Positions 52,011 to 63,684 of a stretch of DNA of 64,000 nucleotides are shown here, piece by piece; positions within the stretch are counted from its first letter, which is position 1, and the number at the start of each line of letters is the position of its first letter. The notes under the pieces were generated by a model. It had not been told where the DNA came from. It ran no database searches and saw nothing but the letters and a program-made list of their open reading frames with translations. The stretch comes from Nematopogon swammerdamellus (Eukaryota; Arthropoda; Insecta; Lepidoptera; Adelidae): positions 7,771,739 through 7,835,738 of the forward strand of contig OX336340.1 in assembly GCA_946902875.1 (NCBI GenBank). Direction: 5' to 3'. Both the position numbers and the translations under genes were made by a program.

Positions 52011-52494
52011 TATTGTCAGTAAAGTTACAGAAGATCACCTATTGATTTAAAATTTGGAATGGTGCTGGCTAACTTGCTGACTTAGAAAATATATATTTTT
52101 TTAAACTGATCTTTGCGTGGGCGAATCGGCGCGCAGAGGTTTAAACAACTACCAAAATAATGACACGGCTTGTCGCAGGGTAATGGAATAGGGCACCGAT
52201 GGGTGAAAGGGGTGCGAGAGAACGTGCCGGTGACACGAGGCGTTTCGCAGGCTCACGTATTCATGAGTGGGGCGTCCACTATTTATTCATGGGTGGCTGC
52301 GGCGGCGGCTCGCGGCCGTGTCGCTTACCGCACCGTAGTACCCCGCTCCCACCACCGCCAACATCGTACGTGTATTGACAACTATTTACTATAATTACTA
52401 TTTGACATTCACAAGTAGAGCTGCGACATGTACTAGGGGTTTCTTGCGATTTTGTTCCGATAACATTTTGAATCGCGGTCACATATCCCCATTA

Positions 52495-52605
52495 TTTTTT
52501 ATGGAAACTGACACGGCTGCCTACATCACCTATAACATCCGTGATGTCAGCCCATAACACCGGGTAAACTTGGTGCCACGTCAGTGCTTCCCTTCGGTCG
52601 TGCAA
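52495..52605 (-). mobile_element. SINE-A 3' stub
   Basis: TTTTTTATGGAAACTGACAC through GTGCCACGTCAGTGCTTCCC to GGTCGTGC. Confidence 0.8.
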
Positions 52606-53494
52606 AGTAAGTAATGTTAATAGGTAGGTAGTCTAAATAATGTACTGATGTGTTACTGGCGTATATGACAATATGAGTTTATGTACAAACGACGGTTAGT
52701 ACCAAATTTTATAAAAGGAACCATGTCATGGCAATGCAGGATATAATATTGAAAGAAAAATTATAAAAGAAAAAAATACTATAGAAGAATCATGACTCAG
52801 GCATTCGGTTATGTAAGTACGCGGGAATTTTCGCTAAGTAAAGCATTCTTTACTTCAATGCAAAAGCTTGTTTACTACCACATAACACATTTTATTAAAG
52901 AAAAACGGTTCGATTTAATTCCGAGCTTTTGAACAAAGAACAAAGTATACGTACATACCGTCTAATACATATTCTCACAAACTCGATTCTAAAAATAGAT
53001 AACGTAATTTACACACCTGTGAAAAAATATAAAAAAGCTCAGACGGGCGATAATAGTCTCTACCGCGAAAGATATACATTTGAATTTTGTACACTGAATT
53101 TTTCAGGATTTCAGGATAATTTGGGGACACACCGGCTTAATTGCCGATGAAGGCAAGGTAATTGTATATTCGATTAGAGCCGGATTTAAAATGGCCACCG
53201 GGGCTGATTACTTTTTAAAGCTCCATTACATTTATTCACGAATGTGTACCAAAGTTTGATTAGAATGAATAAATGTTTTTCACGGAATCAATGTAAAGTG
53301 CTTGAGCAATCAGCTAATTATGTAGTTCTGCAGAAATCAATATTCCAAAAAACATCAAAGTGTTAATGGTATTTAAATGACGGTTTAGATATAATACATT
53401 TATTCTACTTGAGTATTTAGAATTCATGTGATAATGTAGAAAAGTAATATTAAAAAAAATATATCTTAGAATACAGCTACGAAACATCGCAGTA
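52606..53494. other. No gene recognised
   Basis: Unique DNA; 53150-53260 (GAGCCGGATTTAAAATGGCC, GGGGCTGATTACTTTTTAAA) reads like conserved regulatory sequence rather than a repeat. Confidence 0.35.
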
Positions 53495-53689
53495 TACGTG
53501 GGCTGTTCCGAAAATTGTTAGGCACAGAATAAATACATTTTTTTTTTCCTGAAACTATTTTGATTTGACGGCAAATTTAAATACAAATCTCCTTGATGAA
53601 AATTATTGGCCACCTATGTGTAGTTCTTTTTTTAAATATTTTTAACGGTTATCCGTCACTCATATTTTATTTGCAACTATGCTTATGCT

Positions 53690-55560
53690 TCTATGCTTAT
53701 AAACTAGGGTTAACCTTCAAGGAATCTCACGAAAATTTGCAAGCTGCTTTTGGGGAGTCTGCTCCTGCGTTAGCAACAGTTACTTATTGGTTTCGTGAAT
53801 TTAAACGGGGTCGAGAGAACCTAAACGATGACCTCAGAGCCGGCCGACCATCAACTGCAGTCACTCATGAAAACGTCATCAGGGTAGACTGGCTATTGCG
53901 GGAGAATAGACACATTACACATCGGGAGATTCAGGCTGAACTGAAGATTGGTATTGCGAAGTTTGTCTGCCTCAAGCTTTCGGGGAGTTGAATAGCGAGC
54001 GCCCAAGGAGCGGCGTCCGTGGCATTCTTTTTCACCAAGATAACGCGCCCGCTCACACACCGGTAGAAACATGGAATATTTGACAACTTCGGGGGTACAA
54101 AGGTTATCCCATCCTCCGTACAGCCCAGATTTAGCTCCATGCGATTTTTTAGGGTTCCGTACCTCAAAGGAGGAAAAAACGGAACCCTTATAGAATCACT
54201 TTGTTGTCCGTCTGTCTGTCTGTCTGTCTGGCTGGCTGGGTGTCTGTCTGTCTGTCAAGACCTCTTTTCTCAGGAACGGGTAGAGGTATAAAGTTGAAAT
54301 TAATATCAAATACTAAGGTCTACGTTTCCTCGGAGGTGTAAAAAAGTTAAGCTTCTAGGTCAACGCAATCACTAGATACGCCCATTTAAGTCACATATTT
54401 TGCTACCGGCAAACCAAATCAAAACCTATAGAGTACTTCCCGTTAACCTAGAATAATGAAATTTGGTAAGAAGCAAGGTCTCATAGCACAAGTAAAGGAA
54501 AAAATCGAAAATTGTAAATTTATAGCTATGTGACATTAAAAAAAATTTTGTTTGTTTTGTATGTCAAGGTCCCTTTTTCTCAGGAAAGGATCAAGATAAC
54601 AAATTAAAATTAATAAAAAATACTAAGATCTACGATCTCTTTAAGGTGTAGAATATTAAAGCTTCTAAATCAACGCAATCAAAAGATACGGCCATCTATG
54701 TCATATTTCATACTCGCAAACTCACTCAAAACAAATCAAAACCTATAGGGTATTTCCTGTTAACATAGAATCATAAAATTTGGTAAGAAGCAAGGTCTTA
54801 CAGCACAAGTAAAGGAAAAAATCCGAAAATTGTAAAATTGTAGTTGTTGACATAAAAATTTTTTGTTTGTTTTGTATGTCAAGGACCCTTTTTCTCATTA
54901 ACGAGTCAAGATATCAAATTTAAATTAATATGAAATACTAACGTCTGCGATCCCTTCGAGCTATAGAAAATGAAAGCTTCTAAATCAATATAATCAAAAG
55001 ATACGGCTATTTATTTATGGGAAATTTTAATAATTGCAAACTCACTCAAATGAAATGAAAACCTATAGGGTACTTACCGTTGACCTAGCTAGAGTAATGA
55101 AATTTGGCAAGAAGCAAGGTCTCACAAGTAAAGATAAAATCCGAAAAGGATATGTCGTTATGTCATATAAGAAATATATTTTTGTATATTTCAACTTCAC
55201 GAACGCCGCACAGTCAAAAACCATTGCTGTAGTGTTTATTTAGGCGGTTCGTGATTTTCCAAAACAATTGTTTTTGTACATACATAATACCTACAAATAT
55301 AATGAGTGATGCTGATGATACGGAACCCTCGGTGCGCGAGTCCAACTCGCACTTGCCGACTTTTTTTTTAATTTCCCACGGTAAAAAAAATGCTTCGCGG
55401 GTGAAAATTCAACACTGCAGACGAGGCCGTCCAAGAATTTCGGCGGTTATTTTTCGACCTCCCGCAAGATACGTTTTTTAAATGTTTTGAAACCTGGTTC
55501 ACCCGAATGCATAAGTGCATAGGGATTGGAGGGAAATATTTTGAAAAGCTGTAAATAATT
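53690..55560 (+). pseudogene. mariner transposase, interrupted and internally deleted
   Basis: N-terminal helix-turn-helix region (FKESHENLQAAFGESAPALA, YWFREFKRGRENLNDDLRAG, RPSTAVTHENVIRVDWLLRE) is open at 53713-53960. It then jumps from the QAELKIGI segment to GVLN/ERPRSGV-like and HQDNARPHT-like sequence near 54000-54070 with frame changes, so the part holding the first catalytic Asp is deleted. SPDLAPCDFF is reached at 54125-54150, where MITE-M interrupts. After 55369 the C-terminus resumes (FNTA-, AVQEF-, CFETWFTRMHKCIGIGGKYFEKL, ending near 55554). Non-functional in at least three ways. Confidence 0.85.
54151..55360. mobile_element. MITE-M with three internal repeats, inserted in mariner
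   Basis: Same ends as 22391-23896. Internal units start at 54254, 54563 and 54878. Inserted in a T-run (54145-54150 and 55361-55369 flank it). Shares (GTCT)n near 54210-54255. Confidence 0.88.
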
Positions 55561-55677
55561 TTTTTTCATATTCTAACTATTTTTAATTTCACTAACAATT
55601 TTCGGAACAGCCTATGTACATTTCAGACATTTCATAGTGACTAGCCACATAATAGTTATAGCTTACAGTTATATTTA

Positions 55678-56075
55678 TAAGCGGTCAAGTGCGAGCCGGA
55701 CTCGCGCACACAGGTTCCGTACCGCTCGTGATATTTCGTTAACTGTTTTTTACATACATATTAATTTTTTTTTTTTGGATTCTAATAGTCAACTTGGTTC
55801 CAAGGATGTGTCACTTACCATAATATTTGTATTATTTCAATATTAAATTCGACTCCGACTGCCAAACCAATCCGGGCAATTTTTATTACATTTTGAAAAT
55901 GTCTTCTAGAGTTTATGCATAATAATATTCTCTAATTTCGTACTAAATTTCAACTTGGTACAATCAACCATTTAAAAGTTATGAACCTGTGACAGACGAA
56001 CAGACGGACGGCCTCATGAGTCATATACCATTAGGTTCCCATTTCACCTCTTTGAGGTACGTAACCTAAAAATAC
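55678..56075. mobile_element. MITE-M relative
   Basis: AAGCGGTCAAGTGCGAGCCG, ACTCGCGCACACAGGTTCCG at the left; right end ACCTCTTTGAGGTACGTAACCTAAAAA. The interior is unlike other copies. Confidence 0.6.
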
Positions 56076-56214
56076 ATTTGTGAAAATAATATTCTCAACT
56101 CATTGTTCCTAATTTAAATTGGAAATGCTTGTAAGAAAGTTGTATCTTCGCTTAGCAGAGTCGCTATAATCTGACCACATAATTTATGCTGTCGAGAAGC
56201 AATCAAGCATGCTC

Positions 56215-56300
56215 GCTGCGGTCGATGTGGCTACGCACGCGTAGCAACCTCTACGCGCCGTAGCAATCTCTACGCCGTGCCGCCGCGCCGTAGCATCGTT
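56215..56300 (+). repeat. GTAGCAACCTCTACG-type short repeats
   Basis: CGCGTAGCAACCTCTACG, CGCCGTAGCAATCTCTACG and CGCCGTAGCATCGTTACG follow one another; GTAG...CTAC gives each unit hairpin potential. Confidence 0.75.
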
Positions 56301-56321
56301 ACGAAAAACGTACAACGTCGA

Positions 56322-56721
56322 GCGCCATCTAGTTGAGTTAGCCGGAAACTTCGTACAGATGTGTCCATACATTCGCACATCTGCAAAACAACCTTTGCAA
56401 TTTTTATTGAAAACGTAATAGTTTGTTAACTGAGTTGAAAAACAGTGAACACTTTGGCTAGTTTTTTCCAGTTTTTGTTACTATAATGGGAAGTGCCAAA
56501 TTGAGCAATATTAGTGCAGTTGGTTGTTTTCATCGTCACCGATTTCCCTGTGGTAGCCGGTAGGTATATAAAAATGTTGATTCTCCAAATAATGGCGCCA
56601 TCTAGCGGGTGGCGACAAAACTAATGCTAGCTTGGAAACCAACCATTTCTAGCGAGCGAGGACATCGGAGCGCTGCCTGAAAGCACTGCTCGAGGTAACG
56701 TTTCATTACGCTAGGTGGCGC
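56322..56721. promoter_or_regulatory. Three CTCF-like sites in 400 bp
   Basis: GCGCCATCTAG (56322-56332), GCGCCATCTAGCGG (56595-56608; inverse CCGCTAGATGGCGC) and GCTAGGTGGCGC (56710-56721). The middle site differs from the CTCF core consensus at one base. Related TAGATGGCG motifs lie inside MITE-M copies (20163, 20219, 58582). Confidence 0.5.
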
Positions 56722-57425
56722 ATTGAATATATATTATGTCATTATTATATTACCACAGATACTATTACGTTACTGCATAGAAATAACCTAAAGCATAAGT
56801 TTTTTTTTAAGTCAATGCGTTACTGTGATGAAAATAAATATTGAAATATTTTTGAACCAACCAGAAATCTTCGCGGTAATTAAATAAATTTAGAACACTA
56901 ATGTAAATTTACATAACAGGAAATAGTGGTCGCGGAGACTGCCCGGACGAGATGGTTCTTAATTAAGTAATAAATACATACCTAATGACGCAAGAAAATG
57001 AATTGAATAATTGATTTATCCGCCCTTGGTTTAATTTGCTCTGATAAAATATTTTGCTAATAAAGTTCAAAGGGCATGATCGTAATAACTTTACTTAAAT
57101 AACGAACTGGCAGAAATTTTTATGAACTAAATTGTGTAATAATTTGTATGTTGAGGATAACTTTTATTTTGATTACTATCATACATGCTAAATCAAATCA
57201 ATCAATGCTAAATCAATGCTATCATACAAAACTTTCAGAATATATAAACGCTAGACCACGGGTCGGAGTGACTATATATGTAGCTCACTGAACGAAACAA
57301 TCGTTTACAACGTTTTGGAACTTCATCTTTGTGAAACGACTGCAGAACGACATTCGCGCCTCGTGGCAATTTCAAACATTATGTGTACTTGAAAAAAAAA
57401 ATCGGTCCGGTACTTAAAAAGTATA
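56722..57425. other. No gene recognised
   Basis: AT-rich; 56995-57095 (TTGATTTATCCGCCCTTGGT, AAAGTTCAAAGGGCATGATC) resembles conserved non-coding DNA. Confidence 0.35.
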
Positions 57426-57429
57426 GCCC

Positions 57430-57720
57430 CACTGCATGTCTCCCCGTGCATGTCGTAAGAGGCGACTAAGGGATTCCGAACTGGGCGGCTGTGCCCGTGG
57501 TCGAAGCCTCAGGCGCAGCCAATTTCACCCCCGAGGAGGTGGCAGTCCGGCTTGGAGGTGGACTAATGTCGCTGGGGAGAGGCTATTAACCGGCAATTTG
57601 AAGATCCGTGGATTGTGGGATTAGGGAAAGATATTCCCCGGAAGCCCGTTCCACACCTTTGCAGTGGGACACATGAACGATTTAGTTAGAAAATCGTGCA
57701 GTTCGAAGACCTATCTACTA
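57430..57720 (+). mobile_element. Unclassified interspersed repeat
   Basis: TGCATGTCGTAAGAGGCGAC, TAAGGGATTCCGAACTGGGC and later ATTCCCCGGAAGCCCGTTCC are phrases I recognise as recurrent in lepidopteran genomes, probably LINE-derived; class not determined. Confidence 0.45.
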
Positions 57721-57835
57721 CAAATGGATGTTCCGCGAGAGTATGGCGGGTTTGGCGAAGGCGAATAGGAGGCGGGATGAAGGAATAAAAACAAGTTCGT
57801 CAGAGCAGCGGCCATACCCAATGATACACACATAT

Positions 57836-58293
57836 ACAGGGTGTATGAGGGTAGGGTTTCGTAAATTCAGGGTTCGAAAGGGGTCCATATTTGAAGACGA
57901 CAAGCTCTGAAACTTTTTCCCAGATTCGGCCATTTTATAGTAATTTTTGGTGAAAATTGTTTCATCGAGATTTGGTGGACGGTTAACATCCGCCTTAAAT
58001 ATTAAAAATAAAATGACTAACTTACATGCTTAAAATAGTAGAATTAAAGTGCATATAGGTAAATCAAAAGAAAAAAGGAGACTGGTCTAGGTCATTGCAC
58101 TCCCCAGACCTAGACAGCACTATTGCGAAATCTCCCCATACTCACTGTCCATCGAGTTTTTATTACAATTTTTTAATGTTTGTATGAAAGAAGAAAATAC
58201 TGAATTTCGATTTGAGTGATAGGGATTTTTTTCTTCTAACAATGAGTACTTTTTATTCCTGAAGTTTCTCAAGCCTATGCTGAAACACCCTGT
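57836..58293. mobile_element. Short-TIR DNA element (ACAGGGTGT ends)
   Basis: ACAGGGTGTATGAGGG at the left and, inverted, ACAGGGTGTTTCAGC at the right. About 458 bp, non-coding. Target duplication not clear. Confidence 0.55.
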
Positions 58294-58493
58294 GTACACA
58301 TACACATTTACATACAAAATTATTGGCTTGTTAAATAAGGTTACTCCACTGAATCCTGTTGGACGAGCGAGTTATATGTAGTAGCGTGCTCAATCGTATG
58401 ATATTTGGAGATGACATCGTAGTTATTCAATCTGCGATAACACTTAGTTGAGCTCTCTCGGCGTAAGAGTCAGAAGATTCCGAGCGGAATTAA

Positions 58494-58808
58494 AAAAAAA
58501 ACCGGCCAAGTGCGAGTTAAACTCGCGCACCGAGGGTTCCGTATAGCTATGTCATGGTCAGCGCTGCTTCATACTGTTTTCGGTAGATGGCGCGCATACA
58601 CTTTTTAGTTTCTTGTAAGGGGCCCCGTGAATTTTTAACTTTTCCTTATTTTTATTATTTGTTGTTATATCGGCCATAATAACACATATTTGAAAAAGTT
58701 AAAATTTCAACGGACTACCTATTACGGTTCAAGAGATACAGCCCTCGGACAGACAGACGGCGTAGACTTAGTAATAGGGTCCCATACGACGGATACGGAA
58801 CCCTAAAA
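58494..58808. mobile_element. Compact MITE-M copy
   Basis: AAAACCGGCCAAGTGCGAGT, CGCGCACCGAGGGTTCCGTA at the left; GATACGGAACCCTAAAAATG at the right. About 315 bp, with the ACGGTTCAAGAGATACAGCC core and the GGTAGATGGCGCGC motif. Confidence 0.8.
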
Positions 58809-58933
58809 ATGGCAAAGTTAGAGGGCTAGAGATATGCATTCTTAAGTATAAGGTCATCTAAACCACTGTTTTATAAGAAGTACCTGGGCGACCGAGCTTC
58901 GCTCGGCGTCTCCACCTATCTAGATAAACTTAA

Positions 58934-59348
58934 TTAAATTACAAATTTAAAAAACCCCCGACTCTTAAAAAGTCAAAAATAATTTCCGTTTACTTACTTA
59001 AAGGAGTCGGTAGACCGCTAAGTAAATTCCCGCGCAACTTTTGAGTCTTTATATTTAATTTACTTAGCGGTCCCCCGACTCCTTTAAGTAAGTAAACGGA
59101 AATTATTTTTGACTTTTTAAGAGTCGGGGGTTTTTTAAATTTGTAATTTAACTTTTATTTCAAGCTTTTTAAAAAAAACCGCATGCAAATCGGTCCACTT
59201 TTGAAGATAATAATTTTTTTTATTACTTAATTACTTAATTACTTGATTACAAACATAGCTAAGAACCATCCCGATTAAACAGGCTTCCTAATAAAAAAAA
59301 CCGCATCCAAATCGGTCCATCCGTTTGGGAGCTACGATGCCACAGACA

Positions 59349-59389
<41 letters not shown>

Positions 59390-59431
59390 AACTTATAACA
59401 CCCCTCCGTTTTTTTCGTCGGGGGTTAAAAA
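58934..59431. mobile_element. 498-bp foldback element, copy 2
   Basis: Same length and order as 19637-20134, offset 39,297 bp throughout, including the (AC)n tract; one visible substitution (T/A in the AAGCTTTT run). Not inside MITE-M here, although a MITE-M copy ends 125 bp upstream. Confidence 0.88.
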
Positions 59432-59744
59432 ATAACATTATCTAAATACAAAATTTCATCCAAATCGTTAGAGCCGTTTCCGAGAAACCAATTATATATA
59501 TATATAAGCAAAGTTTAGCTCACTTAAAGTAATAGGATAGTGGAGTATAGAAGTTGAATAACATTGAAAATAAATCAACAAAAAATGTCAAGCAAGTACG
59601 CCTGGTCCAGTTATATTAACCTAATTACGTTTATCTTACAATTTGTCCGTAATAATGTTTTGTCTCCCGACGTTATAATTTTCTGAACTTAAATCTAAAA
59701 AAATAAAGTGTAAAATTATTCCACTGTACCCTTTTCTCCTACAA

Positions 59745-59855
59745 TTAGGTCTCTAGCGATGTCGATTGATGGTATGTGATGCACGGGGATTGTGCATACC
59801 ATGCTGGCCTGACTAGCATTTCCACGCCCCTTTTGAAAATTTGTACAAAAATACA
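59745..59855 (-). mobile_element. LINE-C remnant
   Basis: GGTCTCTAGCGATGTCGATT, GTGCATACCATGCTGGCCTG and CACGCCCCTTTTGAAAATTT follow the LINE-C 3' layout, diverged. Confidence 0.55.
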
Positions 59856-60479
59856 ATGACCGTCGTCGTCGTTAGACACGTTCTGGGTGGGTCGGCGCCA
59901 CATACATATACATTAATACGCACTTGCTATATATATAAAAAAAAAACAAAATAAAACGTACTTTCGTTTTAGTATTTAGCTTAATTTATTTAATACCTAT
60001 GCATTTGATTTTGTTTCTACATGCAAAACTCTCATTAAATATTATTTTCAGAAATGTCTATACTTGTACCAAGTAGCTAAAACGTTCATAGACATAATTA
60101 TGATTTCCCTTCAAAGTATTGGCTGACGCCTAAACAGCTGAATATAGTCGGCTTCACGGGTAAGGAATGATATTGGCTGTAAAGTGCCGCTGACGTTCGA
60201 TCTGTCACAAACGTCGACAGTAACTAAAGGTACTACTTTGATAATATATCTTCGGTATCGGCTTATCAGTATCGTCACTAAGTATAGGATGGTATAGGTT
60301 TTCATGTCAAAATACTTTCATTCTGAATAAAACTGCTATCTATTCGTAGAATTTTTCAGATGTGGTTAGGGTTCCGTAGACCATTTTGTCCGTTTTTCAT
60401 ACGACACAAAAGTATGGACAAAATTTTTAGGACCAATAATGTAATGTACATTATTGTTTAGTTTTAGTCAAGTCAGTCA
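59856..60479. other. No gene recognised
   Basis: AT-rich. GTTAGGGTTCCGTAGACC at 60365-60382 is a MITE-M end scrap. Confidence 0.35.
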
Positions 60480-60665
60480 GTCAGCGTGTAAGCGTCCACT
60501 GCTGGACATTCTCCTCTCCAATAGTCCTCCATTCCTCCTGGTCTTCAGCGGTACGGAACCACTGCTTTCCGCCTACGTACTTGATGTTGTCGTACCACCT
60601 GGCGTGTAGTCTTTCCACACTCCGTTTTCTCGTCCACGGCCACAGGACAGGTTTTAGTAACACCG
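60480..60665 (-). pseudogene. RTE-clade LINE, ORF C-terminus
   Basis: Minus strand: RKRSVERLHARWYDNIKYVG, GKQWFRTAEDQEEWRTIGEE, NVQQWTLTR. The RW-DDI-GG-W-A-DR-EWR pattern is the conserved end of RTE/BovB-type ORFs, including the final QQWT. 5'-truncated. Confidence 0.8.
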
Positions 60666-60960
60666 ATTATTAAACTATGTTTTCCATTATCACAAATAAA
60701 TAAAGAATTCTGTAGCCATTGTGGGTATGTTGTGTTGATGAATTTATTTCCGTCCATCTGACAAATAATATATATTTTTTCTTATATGCCTACTCTAATA
60801 AGAATAAAGTAACATGAATTCAGGCGAGACGCGATAATCTTCTCCTGGGACCTCCGCTCTGGAACTTCTTCTTCCAGCAGACTATGTGCGAGTATATGTT
60901 ATGAGAAACTTTTGGGCGAGCTGTTAGTAAGATATTAATGTGTCTTTCTGTGTGCCTACA

Positions 60961-60977
60961 CGTACGTACGTACGTAC
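60961..60977 (+). repeat. (CGTA)n microsatellite
   Basis: Four perfect units. Confidence 0.9.
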
Positions 60978-61147
60978 ATAGATAGACAATATTATATTAT
61001 ATTTTAGAACAATGACCTACTGAAATCAATCAAGGAGCTGAAAAACAAGCGAATGACAAATGATAAAACGGTTGACTGTAAGAAATCACTCCTAGTGATA
61101 AGTTCGCCTTTGTTCACTTTATATTAGTGGTGTGCAATAATGAATTT

Positions 61148-61180
61148 GAAAGAAAGAAAGAAAGAAAGAAAGAAAGAAAA
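61148..61180 (+). repeat. (GAAA)n microsatellite
   Basis: About eight units, next to TTCATTTATTAGCAC. Confidence 0.9.
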
Positions 61181-61245
61181 TTCATTTATTAGCACATAAA
61201 AACACATTACAAATTAACAATTTAACATATGGTAAACATGCCAAT

Positions 61246-61322
61246 AGGTCCCATCTCAGCATGTTGCAAATTATCACTCTTGCTAAAATAGTGCCAACTG
61301 CGCTGTTTTTCAGATGGGACCT
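61246..61322. repeat. Inverted repeat AGGTCCCATCT/AGATGGGACCT
   Basis: 11-bp perfect arms, 55-nt loop. Confidence 0.8.
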
Positions 61323-61849
61323 GCCTATCTAGGTGGCGCCAATCTTGCGTATAAATAGTCATTATTTTATATTATATAAAATGAAAAAAAAAAAAGAGAA
61401 AATAGTTATATAAAATGCAAAAAGTAATAGTAATAATAATGTGTGTGTGAATGTTTGTGAGAGAGGGCGTTTGTGTGAGGTGGGGTTTTTCTATTACGTA
61501 TATTTTATTCAGATTGAAAATTACTTTAATTGCGTAATTAGATGGCTAGTAGAACACCACATTTCACAGGCGCGCACTGACTGCTGACGAGCTGCACATC
61601 AATATCAATATCAATACTAATAAAAAATCTTCAAGGGATGGTCATGGAGTAAGTTACTTTTTTTATAACATACCGCGTTAGTAGACTTTCTGTATGATAC
61701 TGATCAATCCAAACACATACAATAAAATAATGTATCAGGTAGACATTTGAATTTCCGCGCCAACTGACAGACTGACCAGATTCTTTTCTTTCTACCTACA
61801 TTAAAATCAGTTTTCTCCGTACCGATTTTTTCCTCCCACTTCACTTCCT

Positions 61850-62180
61850 TCCTTACACAAGTAAGAACCAACAAAATACGCTGCCGCGCGCCCGTGCATC
61901 GCATCGACGCCATTGTCGCCGTGAGCTCACGGGTACGCATATACGCCGGTCGAGAGCACACCAGAAAGTCCGCGTGTGCAACGCTGCAGGAGTGTGTCTC
62001 AGTAACGCTAGGTAATCCATCAAAGTCAAACGGTAGGCATCAAGACCGTCGCAACAACCGCACATCCAGGCCTGGACACATAGCTGGGTGCGTCGCTGGA
62101 GCGAGTCTGCGCCATCCATTCCACCCATCAAACGTAAATGGACACCAGGGTCAGCAAGGAGGCCACGCTTAAAGTCGCCG
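61850..62180. other. GC-elevated block with overlapping frames
   Basis: 92-codon frames occur on both strands (61853-62131 minus, 61894-62172 plus) without a domain. CCAGGTGCGT near 62194 could be a splice donor. Coding status unresolved. Confidence 0.3.
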
Positions 62181-62271
62181 GCGCTTGAAGGAACCAGGTG
62201 CGTCCTCTATCCTCCTCTCCTTGGCCAGACCAGATACTAAAACTGAATTGACGATTTTTAGAAATCTTTTC

Positions 62272-62562
62272 TGTATGTATGTATGTATGTATGTATGTAT
62301 GTATGTATGTATGTATGTATGCATCCTCCATAACTCTTAAATCAATCATCCGAATTCAATGAAACTTAGTACAAGTACATTTTACTATGTATACGGGACA
62401 CAGGATAGGCTCACATAAAATTCAGTTCCGGTTAGGCTAAGTTGTGGCTCTCATACAATCAGAGTTGTTCCGCGCGCAGGAATAAAGGTACGGAAGCGGG
62501 CACTTTCTTCTTTTCAAATACGAATTTCACGCGAGTGTAGCCGCGGGCAAAAGCAAGTACTA
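62272..62562 (+). mobile_element. Microsatellite-associated mini-Helitron
   Basis: (GTAT)12 at 62272-62321, a body with AATCAATCATCCGAATTCAA, and the 3' signature AATTTCACGCGAGTGTAGCC, GCGGGCAAAAGCAAG followed by T. Terminal CTAG mutated to CAAG. 5' boundary approximate. Confidence 0.6.
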
Positions 62563-63495
62563 AATATGTAAGTTGCGAGAGGAGGTCAGAACGACGATGG
62601 CATTGTCGACGCTTAGAATGGAAGGACGTAAGTCTTAACTTACAATCTAAGTCTTACAGTTCTCACAGAAAACGGAATGATACGGAAGCCTCTCCATGCG
62701 ATTCGAATTTGACCGCTTTTTTTTATAAAGTCACCTAAATCCAATTACGCTGCGAAATGTTAGCCGTTTTGTCAAAAGATGGAACAGTGCCAGTATCGTT
62801 TCAGCTATAATAACACACTTTATGTCTAACAACACAAATGGCCCACATCACCTTGACAACTGAAGCCCTTGAAATTCGATTCTTCAAATTCTTTTACGTG
62901 TTCTGGAGCTAGGATAAAAACGGTCATATAGTCGCGCGGGCTAAAGTTTTACATCGCTATAATATAATGATATATTTTGTTCCAAAAAAGGCACTGTCAA
63001 CATAGCAGATTCCGAATTAAAATATGTAATGAATGTACTCGTAGCTTCCCAAAAGGAAGAAAAAACTTTATTAGAAATTAGCCAAATATCTACGATTTTC
63101 CTTTCACTGTTTTACTTAAAATTTCTTATGCTAGTATATAAACGCGAAAAATAAATTAAAATAGAAATTGCCGGCTTCAATACAATATTGTAAATATAAA
63201 GCGTCTTTTTTTTCTATAAAATGTTGAATAAATTACGAAACATTTTATTTATTGAATGTATTTTCTGTTTCGCTTAAAAAATGTAAATGCGTATTTAACT
63301 CCGCCGAGCGCGGGGATTTCGCAAAAGCGAAAAAAAAGTGCGTGAAAAATATTAATTTAAAAAAGGTTCATTCAAACTCAATTATACATCAAAAATACAC
63401 AGTCAAGGTCAAACGGTACCCACAGGTCCAGATATACATTTTTTACTTCTTATTTGACTCGTGGTGGTGATGATTATTGTTGATTTTGGACACCG
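62563..63495. other. No gene recognised
   Basis: AT-rich; a MITE-M-like end (TACGGAAGCCTC...GAATTTGACCGC) at 62684-62720. Confidence 0.35.
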
Positions 63496-63499
63496 CCTG

Positions 63500-63684
63500 G
63501 CTAAGCTGAAATGGTAGTGGGCTGGTCACATCAGCCGAAAAGACGACGACTGTTGGAGTAACCGTGTCCTACACTGGTGGCCGCGTGGACAGGAAAATGA
63601 GTGTGGGAAGACCACACGCCAGGTGGGACGACGACATCAAGTACGTCGGCGGAAAGCAGTGGTGCCTTACCGCTGAGGGTAGCC
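63500..63684 (+). pseudogene. RTE-clade LINE fragment
   Basis: WAGHISR-like, then DRKMSVGRPHARWDDDIKYV, GGKQWCLTAE: the same region as 60480-60665 but stopping before EWR, where SINE-B begins. Confidence 0.78.

Larger units (their letters stand above)
53495..55618 (+). mobile_element. Dead mariner element split by MITE-M
   Basis: Inverted termini GGCTGTTCCGAAAATTGTTA (53501 on) and its exact inverse ending 55612, extended by CRTR and flanked by TA at 53495 and 55617. The transposase lies in two pieces around a 1.2-kb insertion at 54151-55360. Confidence 0.87.

Noticed and set aside
61853..62172. Paired 92-codon frames as an exon
   Set aside because: Open on both strands with no recognised family; kept only as an unresolved GC-elevated block.
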